64,000 bases of DNA from Luteimonas wenzhouensis. Its GTDB lineage: Bacteria > Pseudomonadota > Gammaproteobacteria > Xanthomonadales > Xanthomonadaceae. The stretch spans positions 124,001 to 188,000 of the forward strand of contig NZ_VOHE01000001.1 in the NCBI RefSeq assembly GCF_007859305.1, read 5' to 3'. The stretch's first letter is position 1. Each line of letters starts with the position of its first letter. The translations under genes and the position numbers were made by a program. The notes under the pieces are model-generated. The model had not been told where the DNA came from, ran no database searches, and saw only the letters and a program-made list of their open reading frames with translations. Below are positions 29,057 to 38,884 of the stretch, in pieces.

Positions 29057-30802
29057 CTAGGGGATCGCGAGGTTCCACGCCTCCAGCCGCTGGCCCGGCA
29101 GGCGTGGCGTGGCCTCGATGAGCGCGTCCCCCGGCAGCGCCGCCGCGCCCTCCAGGAACGCGGCCACCCGGTCGAGCGCCGCATGCAGGTAGGGCAGCAA
29201 CGGCACATAGCGCGCGGCCAGCTCGGGCAGGCCGAGGAAGCTGTCGAAGTGCTGTGCGTTGCGCACCTGCCAGAAGCGCACGTCGCGGCCGGCGGCGCGC
29301 GCCATCTCCACGTAGGGGGCGCTGCTGAAGGCGATCGGGATGAGCCCGTCGTCGATGCCGTGCACCACGACCACCGGCAATCGCTCGCGCGGGAGCCGCG
29401 CACGGGTGGCGGCGATGCCCGCCTGCACCCGGCGCGCGTCGGCGTCGGCGCCCTCCCACAGCGCGCGCAGCCGCCGCAGCCCGTCGACACCCAGCCCCGG
29501 CGGCGCCGGGCTGGGATCGACGATCCCGACCCCCGGTCCTGGCGGCAGGCCGCTGGCCTCGCTCCACCAGGCTGCGCGCTCGACCGCACTCGCCGGACGC
29601 GGCGACAGGTCGAGGTTCTGCGCCGCGAAGCGGTAGCCGCAGGGATGTTCATCGACGCCGTAGCGGCCGTATGCCGAGGCATAGGTCACCGCCAGCGCGC
29701 GCCACATGTCGAAGCCGGTCGACAGCGCGCCCGCCCGCAGCGCCGGTGCCGTCCAGCCCCCGGCCACCAGGCGCTCGTGGGCCGAACGGGCCTGGCGCGC
29801 CGGGTGGCTGCCGTCCACCAGCCCGGCCGCCGCCAGCTGCGCGCACAGCCCCGCCAGGTGCGGCGCGGCCAGCGCCGCCATCAGCGAGCCCGGCAGGTCC
29901 TGCGGATGCAGCTGCGCGCACGGCATCAGCAGCGCCGCCTCGGTGGCGTAGTCGTACAGGCAGCGCGCGCCCGGCGCGTCGACGTACACGTTCGGCTCGC
30001 CGGCCACCACCGCGTCCAGCCAGGGCCCGTCGCCCGCCTCCGCCGCACGCAGCACCGCGCCCCCTGCATTGGAGATCCCCACGGCCACGATCCGGGTGGC
30101 GTCGAAGGTGAACGGCCCGTGCTCCGGGAACGCCTCTTCCAGAGCCCGCAGCGCGAACTCGGCCGCCTGGCGCACGTGCCGGCCCCAGTCCGCCTCGGGG
30201 TTGTCGCGCGAATGCGCATGCTTGACCGCCACGCCCCTGACGGCGTGGCCGGCGGTGCCGGCAAGGTCCGGCACGAACGCCAGTTCCCCGTCCCCGGCCT
30301 GCGCCCGGGTGCCATCGGACAGGCAGCCGGTGCCGGTGTCGAGGTCGAAGTAGTCCGACCCGGCGCCCTTGTCGGTATGCGCGACCGCCCAGCCGCGCGG
30401 CAGCCCCCAGGCGCTGGCCACCGCGATCGAACCGTAGATCCCGCGCGAGCCGGACGATGCCGTCACCAGCAGCCGCGGGCGGCGCGGATCGAAGTCGTCG
30501 GGCAGCTGCAGCATCACCCGGTGCGGGTGGCGCGCACCGGGCAACGTGGCCAGGGCATGGAACTCGCGGCCGGGCACGGCGGCGGTGGCGCCATGGAGCC
30601 GGCCGAACCCGCCACCGGGTGCGAGGTCGGCGATGCCGCGCCAGCTGCTCCAGATCGCGCGCCGGCGCAGTTCCTCCGGTCGCGGCCGGGCCGGATCGAG
30701 GTACGGCGGCGGCATCGCCGTGCGCAGGCCGTCCAGGCCCAACCCGGCGGTCAGCAGGTCGTCGTGGCCGCGGTGGGTGCTGGTACGCGTTGCAGTGAAC
30801 AT
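29057..30802 (-). CDS. 3-Hydroxybutyrate oligomer hydrolase family protein
   Basis: This 581-residue protein matches the D-(-)-3-hydroxybutyrate oligomer hydrolase family, which cleaves short PHB oligomers to monomers. Visible blocks are TASSGSRGIYGSI, HTDKGAGSDYFDLDTGTG, the serine nucleophile in AVGISNAGGA, VVHGIDDGLIPIAF and a C-terminal histidine in NAQHFDSFLGLPE. No clear signal peptide is seen, so it may act inside the cell. A TAGGAT -10-like box at 30846-30851 overlaps the ATG at 30847, which favours the in-frame ATG 30802 (MFTATRTS) as the start; the longer form would add 15 residues. Placed near phaC/phaE, it suggests turnover of the stored polymer. Confidence 0.82.
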   Translation of the reverse strand: MFTATRTSTHRGHDDLLTAGLGLDGLRTAMPPPYLDPARPRPEELRRRAIWSSWRGIADLAPGGGFGRLHGATAAVPGREFHALATLPGARHPHRVMLQLPDDFDPRRPRLLVTASSGSRGIYGSIAVASAWGLPRGWAVAHTDKGAGSDYFDLDTGTGCLSDGTRAQAGDGELAFVPDLAGTAGHAVRGVAVKHAHSRDNPEADWGRHVRQAAEFALRALEEAFPEHGPFTFDATRIVAVGISNAGGAVLRAAEAGDGPWLDAVVAGEPNVYVDAPGARCLYDYATEAALLMPCAQLHPQDLPGSLMAALAAPHLAGLCAQLAAAGLVDGSHPARQARSAHERLVAGGWTAPALRAGALSTGFDMWRALAVTYASAYGRYGVDEHPCGYRFAAQNLDLSPRPASAVERAAWWSEASGLPPGPGVGIVDPSPAPPGLGVDGLRRLRALWEGADADARRVQAGIAATRARLPRERLPVVVVHGIDDGLIPIAFSSAPYVEMARAAGRDVRFWQVRNAQHFDSFLGLPELAARYVPLLPYLHAALDRVAAFLEGAAALPGDALIEATPRLPGQRLEAWNLAIP

Positions 30803-30874
30803 GTCCGCCGTCCGGGTGGATGCAGCGCCCGTCGCGCCTTGCCCCATCCTAGCCGCCGGCGGCGACCGCCGGCA

Positions 30875-31363
30875 TCAGGGTCGCGCGTAGTCCCAGGACA
30901 CCATCCGCCCGTCGCGATAGGGCATCACCCCATGGAAGGCGCGCGGGTCGTCGTCGAACACCATCGGCAGGAAATGGCGGTCGCCCTCCCACAGCGGCAG
31001 GTCGAGGATGCGCCCGACCTCCACCCATTCCAGGCTGCCTTCGGGGTTGGACGCGAACGGCTCGCCGGAGAAGCCGGTCACCAGGAACACGAACCCGAAC
31101 CAGTCCTCGCCGCCGCGACCGAAGCCGGGCCAGCTGATGGTGCCGCGCAGCTGCATCGCCTCGCATTCGATGCCGGCCTCCTCGCGGATCTCGCGACGCA
31201 TGCCGGCCACCACGTCCTCGCCCGGCTCCAGCTTTCCGCCCAGGCCGTTGTACTTGCCCAGGTGATGGTCGCCGGGACGCGCGTTGCGGTGGACCATCAG
31301 CACCCGGCGCCGGTCCGGCGACAGGACGTAGCCGAGGGTGGCGAGGATGGGCGTGTACGGCAT
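30875..31363 (-). CDS. Nudix hydrolase (MutT/MTH1-like)
   Basis: This 162-residue enzyme contains a full Nudix box, GGKLEPGEDVVAGMRREI followed by REEAGIE, so it should hydrolyse a nucleoside-diphosphate-linked substrate with Mg2+. The N-terminal ATLGYVLSPDRRRVLMVHRN and GKYNGLGGKLEPGE are like those of 8-oxo-dGTP diphosphatases of the MTH1 type. The C-terminal WEGDRHFLPMVFDDDPRAFHG block supports that group. The start ATG 31363 has GCGGAG upstream and a TACCAT -10-like box at 31390-31395. The exact nucleotide substrate cannot be read from the sequence. Confidence 0.86.
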   Translation of the reverse strand: MPYTPILATLGYVLSPDRRRVLMVHRNARPGDHHLGKYNGLGGKLEPGEDVVAGMRREIREEAGIECEAMQLRGTISWPGFGRGGEDWFGFVFLVTGFSGEPFASNPEGSLEWVEVGRILDLPLWEGDRHFLPMVFDDDPRAFHGVMPYRDGRMVSWDYARP

Positions 31364-31711
31364 GGACGGCTCCGCCTGCAAAGCCGCGCATGGTAGCGGC
31401 GGTCGCGGCCGGCCGCGACCAGGCACGACGCTTCGCCGGCGCGTGGTGCCCAGTCCCGGCATCGGCCGGTCCGGTCGCGCCGGACGTGACCGTCGCCCAG
31501 CGCGTGCTCCGGGATGCGCTTGCGTTTTCCCATCCCGTGCGTTTTCCCATCCCGGCCACTCGATCGAAGCGACATGCGCAGGCGTATCGACCGATGGGGC
31601 GCGCCTCCCGGCAGGCCGTCGGCTCGATTGCGGAGTGTGGGCACAGTCACAACTCGGTCTCGCGGGCGCCGATACGCTGTGGCGCAGGGGGACATCCGAG
31701 GGACACACGCC
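31364..31711. other. 348-bp divergent intergenic region with a tandem repeat
   Basis: This gap separates the minus-strand Nudix gene from the plus-strand DUF1800 gene, so it must hold both promoters. I see a TACCAT -10-like box for the Nudix gene (31390-31395) and a perfect 17-bp tandem repeat at 31521-31554. A weak TACGCT (31673-31678) could serve the DUF1800 gene. No open frame here has the look of a real protein. Confidence 0.6.
31521..31554. repeat. Perfect 17-bp tandem direct repeat
   Basis: TGCGTTTTCCCATCCCG occurs at 31521-31537 and again, without a gap, at 31538-31554. The T-run makes it stand out from the GC-rich surroundings. It lies about 160 bp upstream of each flanking gene. It could be a pair of binding sites or a simple duplication. 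Confidence 0.9.
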
Positions 31712-33478
31712 ATGACTCCAGCCCTTTCCGGGGCGGAGCGTGCCATGCTGGAAGGCGCGCACCGCCAACGCTACAAGCTGACGCGCGCCCCCCGCTTCCA
31801 GCCGCCTCCGGACCCGCTCCAGGCCACGGCCGGCCGCCTCGCCGAGAAGACCTCCCAGCGCCGCCTGGTCACCCTGCCCAAGCCGCCCTTCGCGGTGCGC
31901 GTGCTCAACAACATGACCTTCGGCGCGACCCGGCAGTCGATCGCCGAGTTCAACGCGCTGGGCAGCAGCGACGTCGCCCGGCTCACCGCCTGGGTGGACC
32001 GCCAGCTCAAGCCCGACGCGATCGACGACTCCGACGTCGAGGCGCGTCTGGAGGCCGCCGGCTACTACACGCTGAAGAAGACCCTCGCCCAGCAGTGGGA
32101 GGATCACGTGCGCTCGGGCGCCGAATGGAACATCCGCATGCGCCCGGGCTGGGAAGTCCAGCGCGAGGCGCTGGTGCGGGCGGTGTTCTCGAATCGGCAG
32201 CTGTTCGAAGTCACCACGATGTTCTGGCACGACCATTTCAACGTGATGGTCAGCGACTACAGCATCTGCCCGGTGTTCGGGCACTACAACCGCGACGTGA
32301 TCCGGGCCAATGCCTTCGGCAACTTCCGCGCCATGCTCGAAGCGGTCGCGAAGAGCCCGGCGATGCTGTACTACCTGGACAACAAGTCCAACCGCCGCGG
32401 CGGGCCGAACGAGAACTTCGCCCGCGAACTGCTCGAGCTGCACACGCTCGGCGCAGAGAACTACCTCGGCTTCGTCGATCCGTTCAAGGTCCCGCCCTGC
32501 CCCGAGGACCCGGGCTACCCGATCGGCTACACCGACATCGACGTGTACGAGACGGCGGCCGCGTTCACCGGCTGGACGATGAACGACAACCACTGGGAGT
32601 TCACCCACGCCGACAAGGACAACGGCCAGTTCCACTACCACGCGCCCTGGCACGATTCGGGGCCGAAGTTCGTGCTCGGCACCTTCCTCTACCCCGAGCG
32701 CCCCGCGCTGCAGGATGGCCGCGACATCCTCGACCGCCTCGCCAGCCACCCGCGGGTGGCCGGGTTCATCTGCAAGAAGCTGGTGCGCCGCTTCCTCAGC
32801 GACGAGCCGCCGCAGTCGCTGGTCGACAGCGCGGCCAGGGTGTTCCGCGACAGCTGGCGCGCGCCGGACCAGATCGCCAGGACGCTGCGCCACATCCTGC
32901 TGTCGGAAGAGGCGCAGAACGCGTGGGGCCGCAAGATGCGGCGGCCGTTCGAGGCGGTCGCGGCGGCGCTGCGGGTGACCGGTTGCGACTGGACCTACAA
33001 CTTCGACGACAACCGCAGCGGCGACCTCAACTGGCGCATGGGATTCACCGGCCACCAGCCGTACGACTGGGCCGCGCCCAACGGCTACCCCGACGTCACC
33101 ACCGCCTGGTCGGGCGCGAGCAACTTCGGCATGACCTGGAAGACGCTGCTCTGGCTCACCGAGACCAGCCGCCCCGACGACAGCAACGTCAAGCTGCTGC
33201 CGATCCTCGAGACCACCCGCCAGCACATCCCCGCCCACCAGTGGACCGCGAACCGCATCGTCGATTTCTGGTGCCGGCAGATCCTGGGCTACCTGCCCAG
33301 GTCCCAGCGCCTGGCGGCGCTGCGCGCGTTCATGGCCCAGAACGGGGACCCGGCCACGACCGTGCTCGAGGACAGCGACCGCAGCTCGACGCGCGACCTC
33401 AAGAACCACTACAACCACCAGCGGCTGCGCAGCCTGGTGGCGCTGATCCTCATGACCCCCGAATTCCTGAGCCGTTGA
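31712..33478 (+). CDS. DUF1800 family protein
   Basis: This 588-residue protein carries the DUF1800 domain: LNNMTFGATRQSIAEF at the N-terminus, TTMFWHDHFNV, LYYLDNKSNRRGGPNENFARELLELHTLG-type motif (core GPNENFARELLELHTLG), FTGWTMND, and a C-terminal LRSLVALILMTPEFLSR. DUF1800 genes are nearly always paired with a DUF1501 gene, as here 10 nt downstream. The function is unknown. No signal peptide is visible at the ATG 31712 start, although the partner has a Tat signal. Longer in-frame starts (31514) would also give no signal peptide. Confidence 0.85.
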   Translation: MTPALSGAERAMLEGAHRQRYKLTRAPRFQPPPDPLQATAGRLAEKTSQRRLVTLPKPPFAVRVLNNMTFGATRQSIAEFNALGSSDVARLTAWVDRQLKPDAIDDSDVEARLEAAGYYTLKKTLAQQWEDHVRSGAEWNIRMRPGWEVQREALVRAVFSNRQLFEVTTMFWHDHFNVMVSDYSICPVFGHYNRDVIRANAFGNFRAMLEAVAKSPAMLYYLDNKSNRRGGPNENFARELLELHTLGAENYLGFVDPFKVPPCPEDPGYPIGYTDIDVYETAAAFTGWTMNDNHWEFTHADKDNGQFHYHAPWHDSGPKFVLGTFLYPERPALQDGRDILDRLASHPRVAGFICKKLVRRFLSDEPPQSLVDSAARVFRDSWRAPDQIARTLRHILLSEEAQNAWGRKMRRPFEAVAAALRVTGCDWTYNFDDNRSGDLNWRMGFTGHQPYDWAAPNGYPDVTTAWSGASNFGMTWKTLLWLTETSRPDDSNVKLLPILETTRQHIPAHQWTANRIVDFWCRQILGYLPRSQRLAALRAFMAQNGDPATTVLEDSDRSSTRDLKNHYNHQRLRSLVALILMTPEFLSR

Positions 33479-33488
33479 GGACGCGACC

Positions 33489-35048
33489 ATGACCAGGATC
33501 GAACTCGATCGCCGCGAATTCCTGAAAGGCTGCTGCGCCGCGGCCACCGTGGGCGCGGCAGGACCCGCCCTGTTCTTCTCCGGCGACGCGAAGGCCGCGG
33601 CCAACGGCTACGACACCATCGTGCACGTGTTCCTGCGCGGTGGCATCGACGGCCTCAACCTCGTGTTCCCCGTCTCGGGCGAGGACCGCAACCACTACGA
33701 GGAGGCACGCCCGCGCCTGCGCGTGCCGGTCAGCGGCGAGAACGCGGCGCTGCCGCTCTCGACCGGCGGCAGCGCCACCGGCTTCGGCCTGCACGGCGCG
33801 GCCAGCGGCCTGCGCGACATCTGGGCCGACGGCAAGCTCGCCATCGTGCATTGTTGCGGCATGCAGACGACGGTCACGCGCAGCCATTTCGACGCCCAGC
33901 AGTACCTGGATTTCGGCACGCCCGGCAGCAAGGGCAACGGCACCGGCTGGCTCGCCCGGGCGCTGCAGGCCCAGCCGGGCGTCCCCTCCTCGGTGGTGAT
34001 GCCGGCGCTGGCCGTCAACAGCCGGATGCCGGCCAACATGCTCGGCGCCACCGGCGCGCTGACCATGGGCAGCCCCACCGACTTCCAGCTCAACGGCGGC
34101 GCATGGGCCTGGCAGGCCGTCCGTCAGGACTCGCCGGCCGGCTTCAAGGGCGTACGCGAGACCCTCGCCAGCCTGTGGCAGGGCAACGTCGGCATCGAGC
34201 ACGCCGGCCGCGCCGCCGATGCCGCGCTGCGGACGGTCGCCCGGCAGGCCTACACCGCCACCCTGCCCGACGGCTGGCCGAGCACCAACTTCGCCCGCCA
34301 GCTGTGGACCGTGGCGCAGTCGATCCGCTTCGACCTGGGCCTGCGCTACGCGGCGCTGGACGTGGGCGGCTGGGACACCCACGAAAGCCAGGGCAACGAC
34401 GGCGGCGGCTACTACCGCGACCGCGTGGCCGAACTGTCGGCGGCGCTGGCCGCGTTCTACGGCGAACTCACCCGGACCGGCGAGATGGCACGGGTCACGG
34501 TGGTGGTGCAGTCGGAGTTCGGCCGGCGCGTGCGCGAGAACGGCAGCGGCGGCACCGACCACGGCTACGGCAACCCGCTGCTCGTCCTCGGCGGCCCGGT
34601 GAACGGCGGCCGCTTCTACGGCACCTGGGCCGGGCTGCATCCCGAGACCCTGTCGCCCTACTTCGGCGACATCCCGGTCACCACCGACTACCGCCGGGTG
34701 TTCGCCGAACTGCTGCACAAGCGCATGGGCCACGCCACGGTCGACCAGGTGTTCCCGGGCTTCGGCAACCACACGCCGCTAGGACTGTTCGCCCCGGCCT
34801 CGGCATCGGCCTCGGCAACGCCACGTGCGGTCGCGCCGGGGCCCGTCCGCCAGCCCCCGCGCCAGGTGCCGCAGCCGGCCCTGGCGGACATCCGCACCAC
34901 GTCGGCCCCGGCCGAGGTGGCGGGCGAGGCGGCCAGCGCCCCGATCCGGCACCGCCGCGGCACCGTGCACCTCCCGAAGCGGATTTCCCAGCCGCTGCTG
35001 CGGCTGCGCCTGCGCCTGTACCGGCTGATGCAGGAGCACCGGCTCTAG
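33489..35048 (+). CDS. DUF1501 family protein with Tat signal and extended C-terminus
   Basis: This 519-residue protein starts with a twin-arginine signal (RREFLKGCCAAATVGAAG), so it should be exported folded. The DUF1501 domain (sulfatase-like fold) shows VFLRGGIDGLNLVFP, VGGWDTHESQGNDGG, VVVQSEFGRRVRENGSGG and TDHGYGNPLLVLGGPV. After the usual end of the domain (NHTPLGLF, about 430) there is a tail of about 85 residues, first alanine/proline-rich, then basic and helical (LRLRLRLYRLMQEHRL), which I do not know from other family members. It is paired with the DUF1800 gene. The function is unknown. Confidence 0.86.
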   Translation: MTRIELDRREFLKGCCAAATVGAAGPALFFSGDAKAAANGYDTIVHVFLRGGIDGLNLVFPVSGEDRNHYEEARPRLRVPVSGENAALPLSTGGSATGFGLHGAASGLRDIWADGKLAIVHCCGMQTTVTRSHFDAQQYLDFGTPGSKGNGTGWLARALQAQPGVPSSVVMPALAVNSRMPANMLGATGALTMGSPTDFQLNGGAWAWQAVRQDSPAGFKGVRETLASLWQGNVGIEHAGRAADAALRTVARQAYTATLPDGWPSTNFARQLWTVAQSIRFDLGLRYAALDVGGWDTHESQGNDGGGYYRDRVAELSAALAAFYGELTRTGEMARVTVVVQSEFGRRVRENGSGGTDHGYGNPLLVLGGPVNGGRFYGTWAGLHPETLSPYFGDIPVTTDYRRVFAELLHKRMGHATVDQVFPGFGNHTPLGLFAPASASASATPRAVAPGPVRQPPRQVPQPALADIRTTSAPAEVAGEAASAPIRHRRGTVHLPKRISQPLLRLRLRLYRLMQEHRL

Positions 35049-35083
35049 GCCGGCGAGGCGGCCAGCCTCGCTGCCGCCGGCAC

Positions 35084-35115
35084 GAAAAAGGACAGGCGCC
35101 CCGGGGCGCCTGTCC
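35084..35115 (-). terminator. Rho-independent terminator of the rpsF-rpsR-rplI operon
   Basis: The perfect palindrome GGACAGGCGCCCC/GGGGCGCCTGTCC at 35090-35115 folds into a stem of about 11 bp. On the minus strand it is followed by TTTTT (the A-run at 35084-35088). It lies 28 bp after the rplI stop. On the plus strand there is no T-run, so it serves the ribosomal operon rather than the DUF1501 gene. Confidence 0.88.
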
Positions 35116-35142
35116 TGTCAAACATCCAGCGGTCGGCCGCGA

Positions 35143-35595
35143 TCAGGCCGGTTCGGCCTCGACGATGACCTTGACGGTCGCCTCGACGTCGGCGTGCAGG
35201 TGCACGGTGACCTCGTACTCGCCGGTGTTGCGCAGCGGGCCCTCGCCCATCACCACCTCGGACTTCTCGACCGGGGTGCCGGCCTTGGTCAGCGCCTCGG
35301 CGATGTCGCGCGGGCCGACCGAGCCATACAGCTTGCCCTCGGTGGAGGCGTTGGCGTAGATGGTCACGCTGCTGCCGTCGATCTTGGCCAGGCGCGCCTG
35401 GGCCTCGTCGGCGATGGCCTGGGCCTTGGCCTCGTACTCGGCGCGCCGCGCCTCGAACTCGGCGATGTTCGCCGGCGTGGCCGGCACGGCCTTGCCCTGC
35501 GGCACCAGGTAGTTGCGGCCGTAGCCCGGCTTGACCTTGACCTTTTCGCCGAGGTCGCCGAGGTTGGTGACGCGCTGGAGCAGGATCAGTTCCAT
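35143..35595 (-). CDS. rplI: 50S ribosomal protein L9
   Basis: L9 binds 23S rRNA at the base of the L1 stalk. The 150-residue protein has the N-terminal domain [34 protein letters not shown] (core [15 protein letters not shown]), a long connecting helix ([20 protein letters not shown]) and the C-terminal domain with [19 protein letters not shown]. The length is as usual. It is the last gene of the operon, 151 bp downstream of rpsR and directly before a strong terminator. Confidence 0.98.
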   Translation of the reverse strand: MELILLQRVTNLGDLGEKVKVKPGYGRNYLVPQGKAVPATPANIAEFEARRAEYEAKAQAIADEAQARLAKIDGSSVTIYANASTEGKLYGSVGPRDIAEALTKAGTPVEKSEVVMGEGPLRNTGEYEVTVHLHADVEATVKVIVEAEPA

Positions 35596-35746
35596 GGGGT
35601 GTCTCCGTATTCGTTAGCGACGCAGGCGCGCCGCAACGGTTGCTGTCCGAATCGGACGGATGGTGGACCGGCCCGGCGCAAGGGTCGGCGTGCCGCCGGC
35701 CGGCCTGCGCGGCCACGCCGTCCCCGCGGGGACGGGCGGCGCCCGG

Positions 35747-35977
35747 TCAGACGTTGTGGTTGTCGGTGTACGGGATCAGCGCGAGGTAGCGGGCGCGCTT
35801 GACCGCGGTCGCCAGCTGGCGCTGGTAGCGCGACTTGGTGCCGGTGATGCGGCTCGGCACGATCTTGCCGTTCTCGGTGAGGTTCTGGCGCAGCGTGTTG
35901 AGATCCTTGTAGTCGATCTCCTTCACGCCCTCGGCGGTGAACTTGCAGTACTTGCGGCGGCGGAAGAACTTGGACAT
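35747..35977 (-). CDS. rpsR: 30S ribosomal protein S18
   Basis: S18 is a small-subunit protein that binds together with S6 on the 16S rRNA platform. The 76-residue sequence begins [17 protein letters not shown] and contains [30 protein letters not shown] core ([17 protein letters not shown]), both diagnostic. It lies 11 nt after rpsF, as in most bacteria. The single cysteine in KYCKF is the zinc-independent C+/C- variable site; no CxxC motif is present. Confidence 0.98.
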   Translation of the reverse strand: MSKFFRRRKYCKFTAEGVKEIDYKDLNTLRQNLTENGKIVPSRITGTKSRYQRQLATAVKRARYLALIPYTDNHNV

Positions 35978-35988
35978 GTGCGTGTTCC

Positions 35989-36444
35989 TCAGGCGGCGGG
36001 GGACGGCTCGGCCTGCTGGGCCTTGGCGCCTTCGCCATCGGTGGACGTGGAGGTGGACGTGGACTGGGCCTCTTCGTCGTCGCGGCGGCGACGCTCGGAG
36101 CGCTCGGGCTTGTCGCCCTTCTCGTCCTTGTTCTTCATGATCAGCGACTGCTCGGTCTCGGCCTTGTCGCGGCGGATGACCAGGTGGCGCAGGATCGCGT
36201 CGTTGAAGCGGAAGGTCTCGACCAGCTCGTTGAGCACGGCCTGGCCGGCCTCGATGTTGAGCAGCACGTAGTGGGCCTTGACCAGGTTCTCGATCGGATA
36301 GGCCAGCTGGCGGCGGCCCCAGTCCTCGAGCCGGTGGACCTTGCCTTCGCCGTTCTCGATCAGCGTCTTGTAACGCTCGATCATCGCCGGCACCTGCTCG
36401 CTCTGGTCCGGATGGACCAGGAACACGATTTCGTAATGACGCAT
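35989..36444 (-). CDS. rpsF: 30S ribosomal protein S6
   Basis: S6 forms the platform of the small subunit with S18. The 151-residue sequence begins [21 protein letters not shown] and contains [16 protein letters not shown] and [11 protein letters not shown], all diagnostic. After the globular part (about 105 residues) the tail is long and charged and includes a run of Ser-Thr repeats (STSTSTST) coded by near-identical hexamers. The E. coli protein also has a variable acidic tail that can be glutamylated, so the length is not alarming. ATG 36444 is preceded by AAGGAAC. A good promoter lies at 36564-36592. Confidence 0.97.
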   Translation of the reverse strand: MRHYEIVFLVHPDQSEQVPAMIERYKTLIENGEGKVHRLEDWGRRQLAYPIENLVKAHYVLLNIEAGQAVLNELVETFRFNDAILRHLVIRRDKAETEQSLIMKNKDEKGDKPERSERRRRDDEEAQSTSTSTSTDGEGAKAQQAEPSPAA

Positions 36445-36563
36445 GGAGGTTCCTTTCGGGTATTCGGGCGCCCTCGCGGGCGGCTCCGGAACAGCCCCCC
36501 GACGCCCGGGATGGACGCGGTGGGGCAAGGGCTCCCGGGCGGCAGGGCCACAGGGAGCCGCGC

Positions 36564-36592
36564 ATTATCGCGGATCAATGACTTGCAGGCAA
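36564..36592 (-). promoter_or_regulatory. Promoter of the rpsF-rpsR-rplI operon
   Basis: On the minus strand -35 TTGCCT (36587-36592) and -10 GATAAT (36564-36569) are separated by 17 bases, close to the sigma-70 ideal. Transcription would start near 36557, leaving a leader of about 110 nt before rpsF at 36444. Such a leader could hold the S6/S18 autoregulatory structure known in other bacteria, but I could not confirm its conserved elements. Confidence 0.65.
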
Positions 36593-36672
36593 GACGCGCG
36601 GGCCCGCCCGGGCGGACCCGGCAGTCCCCGACGCTCCCGGCCGCGAGCCGGCGTCCGCGCCGCGGCGCCGGA

Positions 36673-37014
36673 TCATGCCGCCTTGCCGGCGTCGGTGGTG
36701 AAGCTCTCGCCGCAGCCGCAGGCGGCCGCGGCGTTGGGGTTGTCGAACACGAATTCGTGGTTCAGGCCCCGGCGCACGAAGTCGATCGTGGTGCCGTCCA
36801 CCATCGGCAGGCTGTCCGGGTCGACATGGATGCGGACCCCGTCCTGCACGGTGACCGAATCCCCTTCGCGGGCCTCGCGGGCGATGTCCACCACGTAGCC
36901 CCAGCCGGAACAACCGGTGCGTTCGACGCCGAAGCGCAGGCCCAGGGCGTCGGGCTCGGCGGCGAGGAACCTGCGGACCCGCTCCAGGGCGGCGGGAGTG
37001 AGCTTGATGGCCAT
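36673..37014 (-). CDS. IscA/HesB-type iron-sulfur cluster assembly protein
   Basis: This 113-residue A-type carrier holds iron or Fe-S clusters for delivery to target proteins. The three ligand cysteines sit exactly where IscA has them: Cys35 in RTGCSGWGY and Cys99/Cys101 in ACGCGESF. The FGVERTGCSGWGYVVD and HEFVFDNPNAAAACGCGESF blocks match the HesB/IscA/SufA family. It stands alone, without iscS/iscU or suf genes nearby, divergent from asnS. I cannot say from sequence alone whether it is IscA, ErpA or SufA; the exact Cys numbering favours IscA. Confidence 0.9.
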   Translation of the reverse strand: MAIKLTPAALERVRRFLAAEPDALGLRFGVERTGCSGWGYVVDIAREAREGDSVTVQDGVRIHVDPDSLPMVDGTTIDFVRRGLNHEFVFDNPNAAAACGCGESFTTDAGKAA

Positions 37015-37071
37015 GCACGCGATTCTAGCCCCTCGCGCCTGAAACCGGCATGAGGCGCACGCCGCGCGCGG

Positions 37072-37077
37072 TAGACT
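37072..37077 (+). promoter_or_regulatory. Candidate -10 box of asnS
   Basis: TAGACT at 37072-37077 lies in the 103-bp gap between the divergent iscA-type gene and asnS. It would give a leader of about 35 nt containing CAAGG just before the ATG at 37118. Confidence 0.35.
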
Positions 37078-37117
37078 GTGCGCTCCACCCATCGCCCCCC
37101 TCGCAGGACCCCAAGGC

Positions 37118-38518
<1,401 letters not shown>

Positions 38519-38578
38519 GGCCGCCATGACCCGCTGCCGCCCCTCGCCCCGCGTCCGTCGCGAGCGCCCGACCGCGCC

Positions 38579-38884
38579 ATGATCCTGTTCCTCGCCCTGT
38601 GCTTCGTCGGCGTCGCGATCGGCGGGTTCACCGCCTTCGTGATCTTCTGGCCGTTGTCGCTGGTGCACCTGCGCGACCGCCACCCGCAGGTGCGCGCCAG
38701 CCTCGGCGAGGGCGCGTTCATCTCGCCCAGGGCGTTGGCGTGGCTGCTGAGTGGCCGCTACCGCTCGGTGCCCGACCCGCGGTTCACCGGCCTGGCCACG
38801 CCGGCGCGGGTGTCGGTGCTCGTGATCCTGTGGGCGGTGGGCATGTCGGGCCTGCTGTGGCTGTGGTCGGAGGTGGTCGGATGA
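38579..38884 (+). CDS. Small uncharacterised membrane protein
   Basis: I do not recognise a family. The 101-residue protein has an N-terminal hydrophobic helix (about 3-24, ILFLALCFVGVAIGGFTAFV), a central polar region with HLRDRHPQVRASLGEGAFISPRALAWLLSGRYR-like sequence (core HLRDRHPQVRASLGEGAFI), and a second helix near the C-terminus (VSVLVILWAVGMSGLLWLW). Its stop overlaps the ATG of the next gene (ATGA), so the two are coupled. The codon use matches the genome, which supports a real gene. Confidence 0.7.
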   Translation: MILFLALCFVGVAIGGFTAFVIFWPLSLVHLRDRHPQVRASLGEGAFISPRALAWLLSGRYRSVPDPRFTGLATPARVSVLVILWAVGMSGLLWLWSEVVG

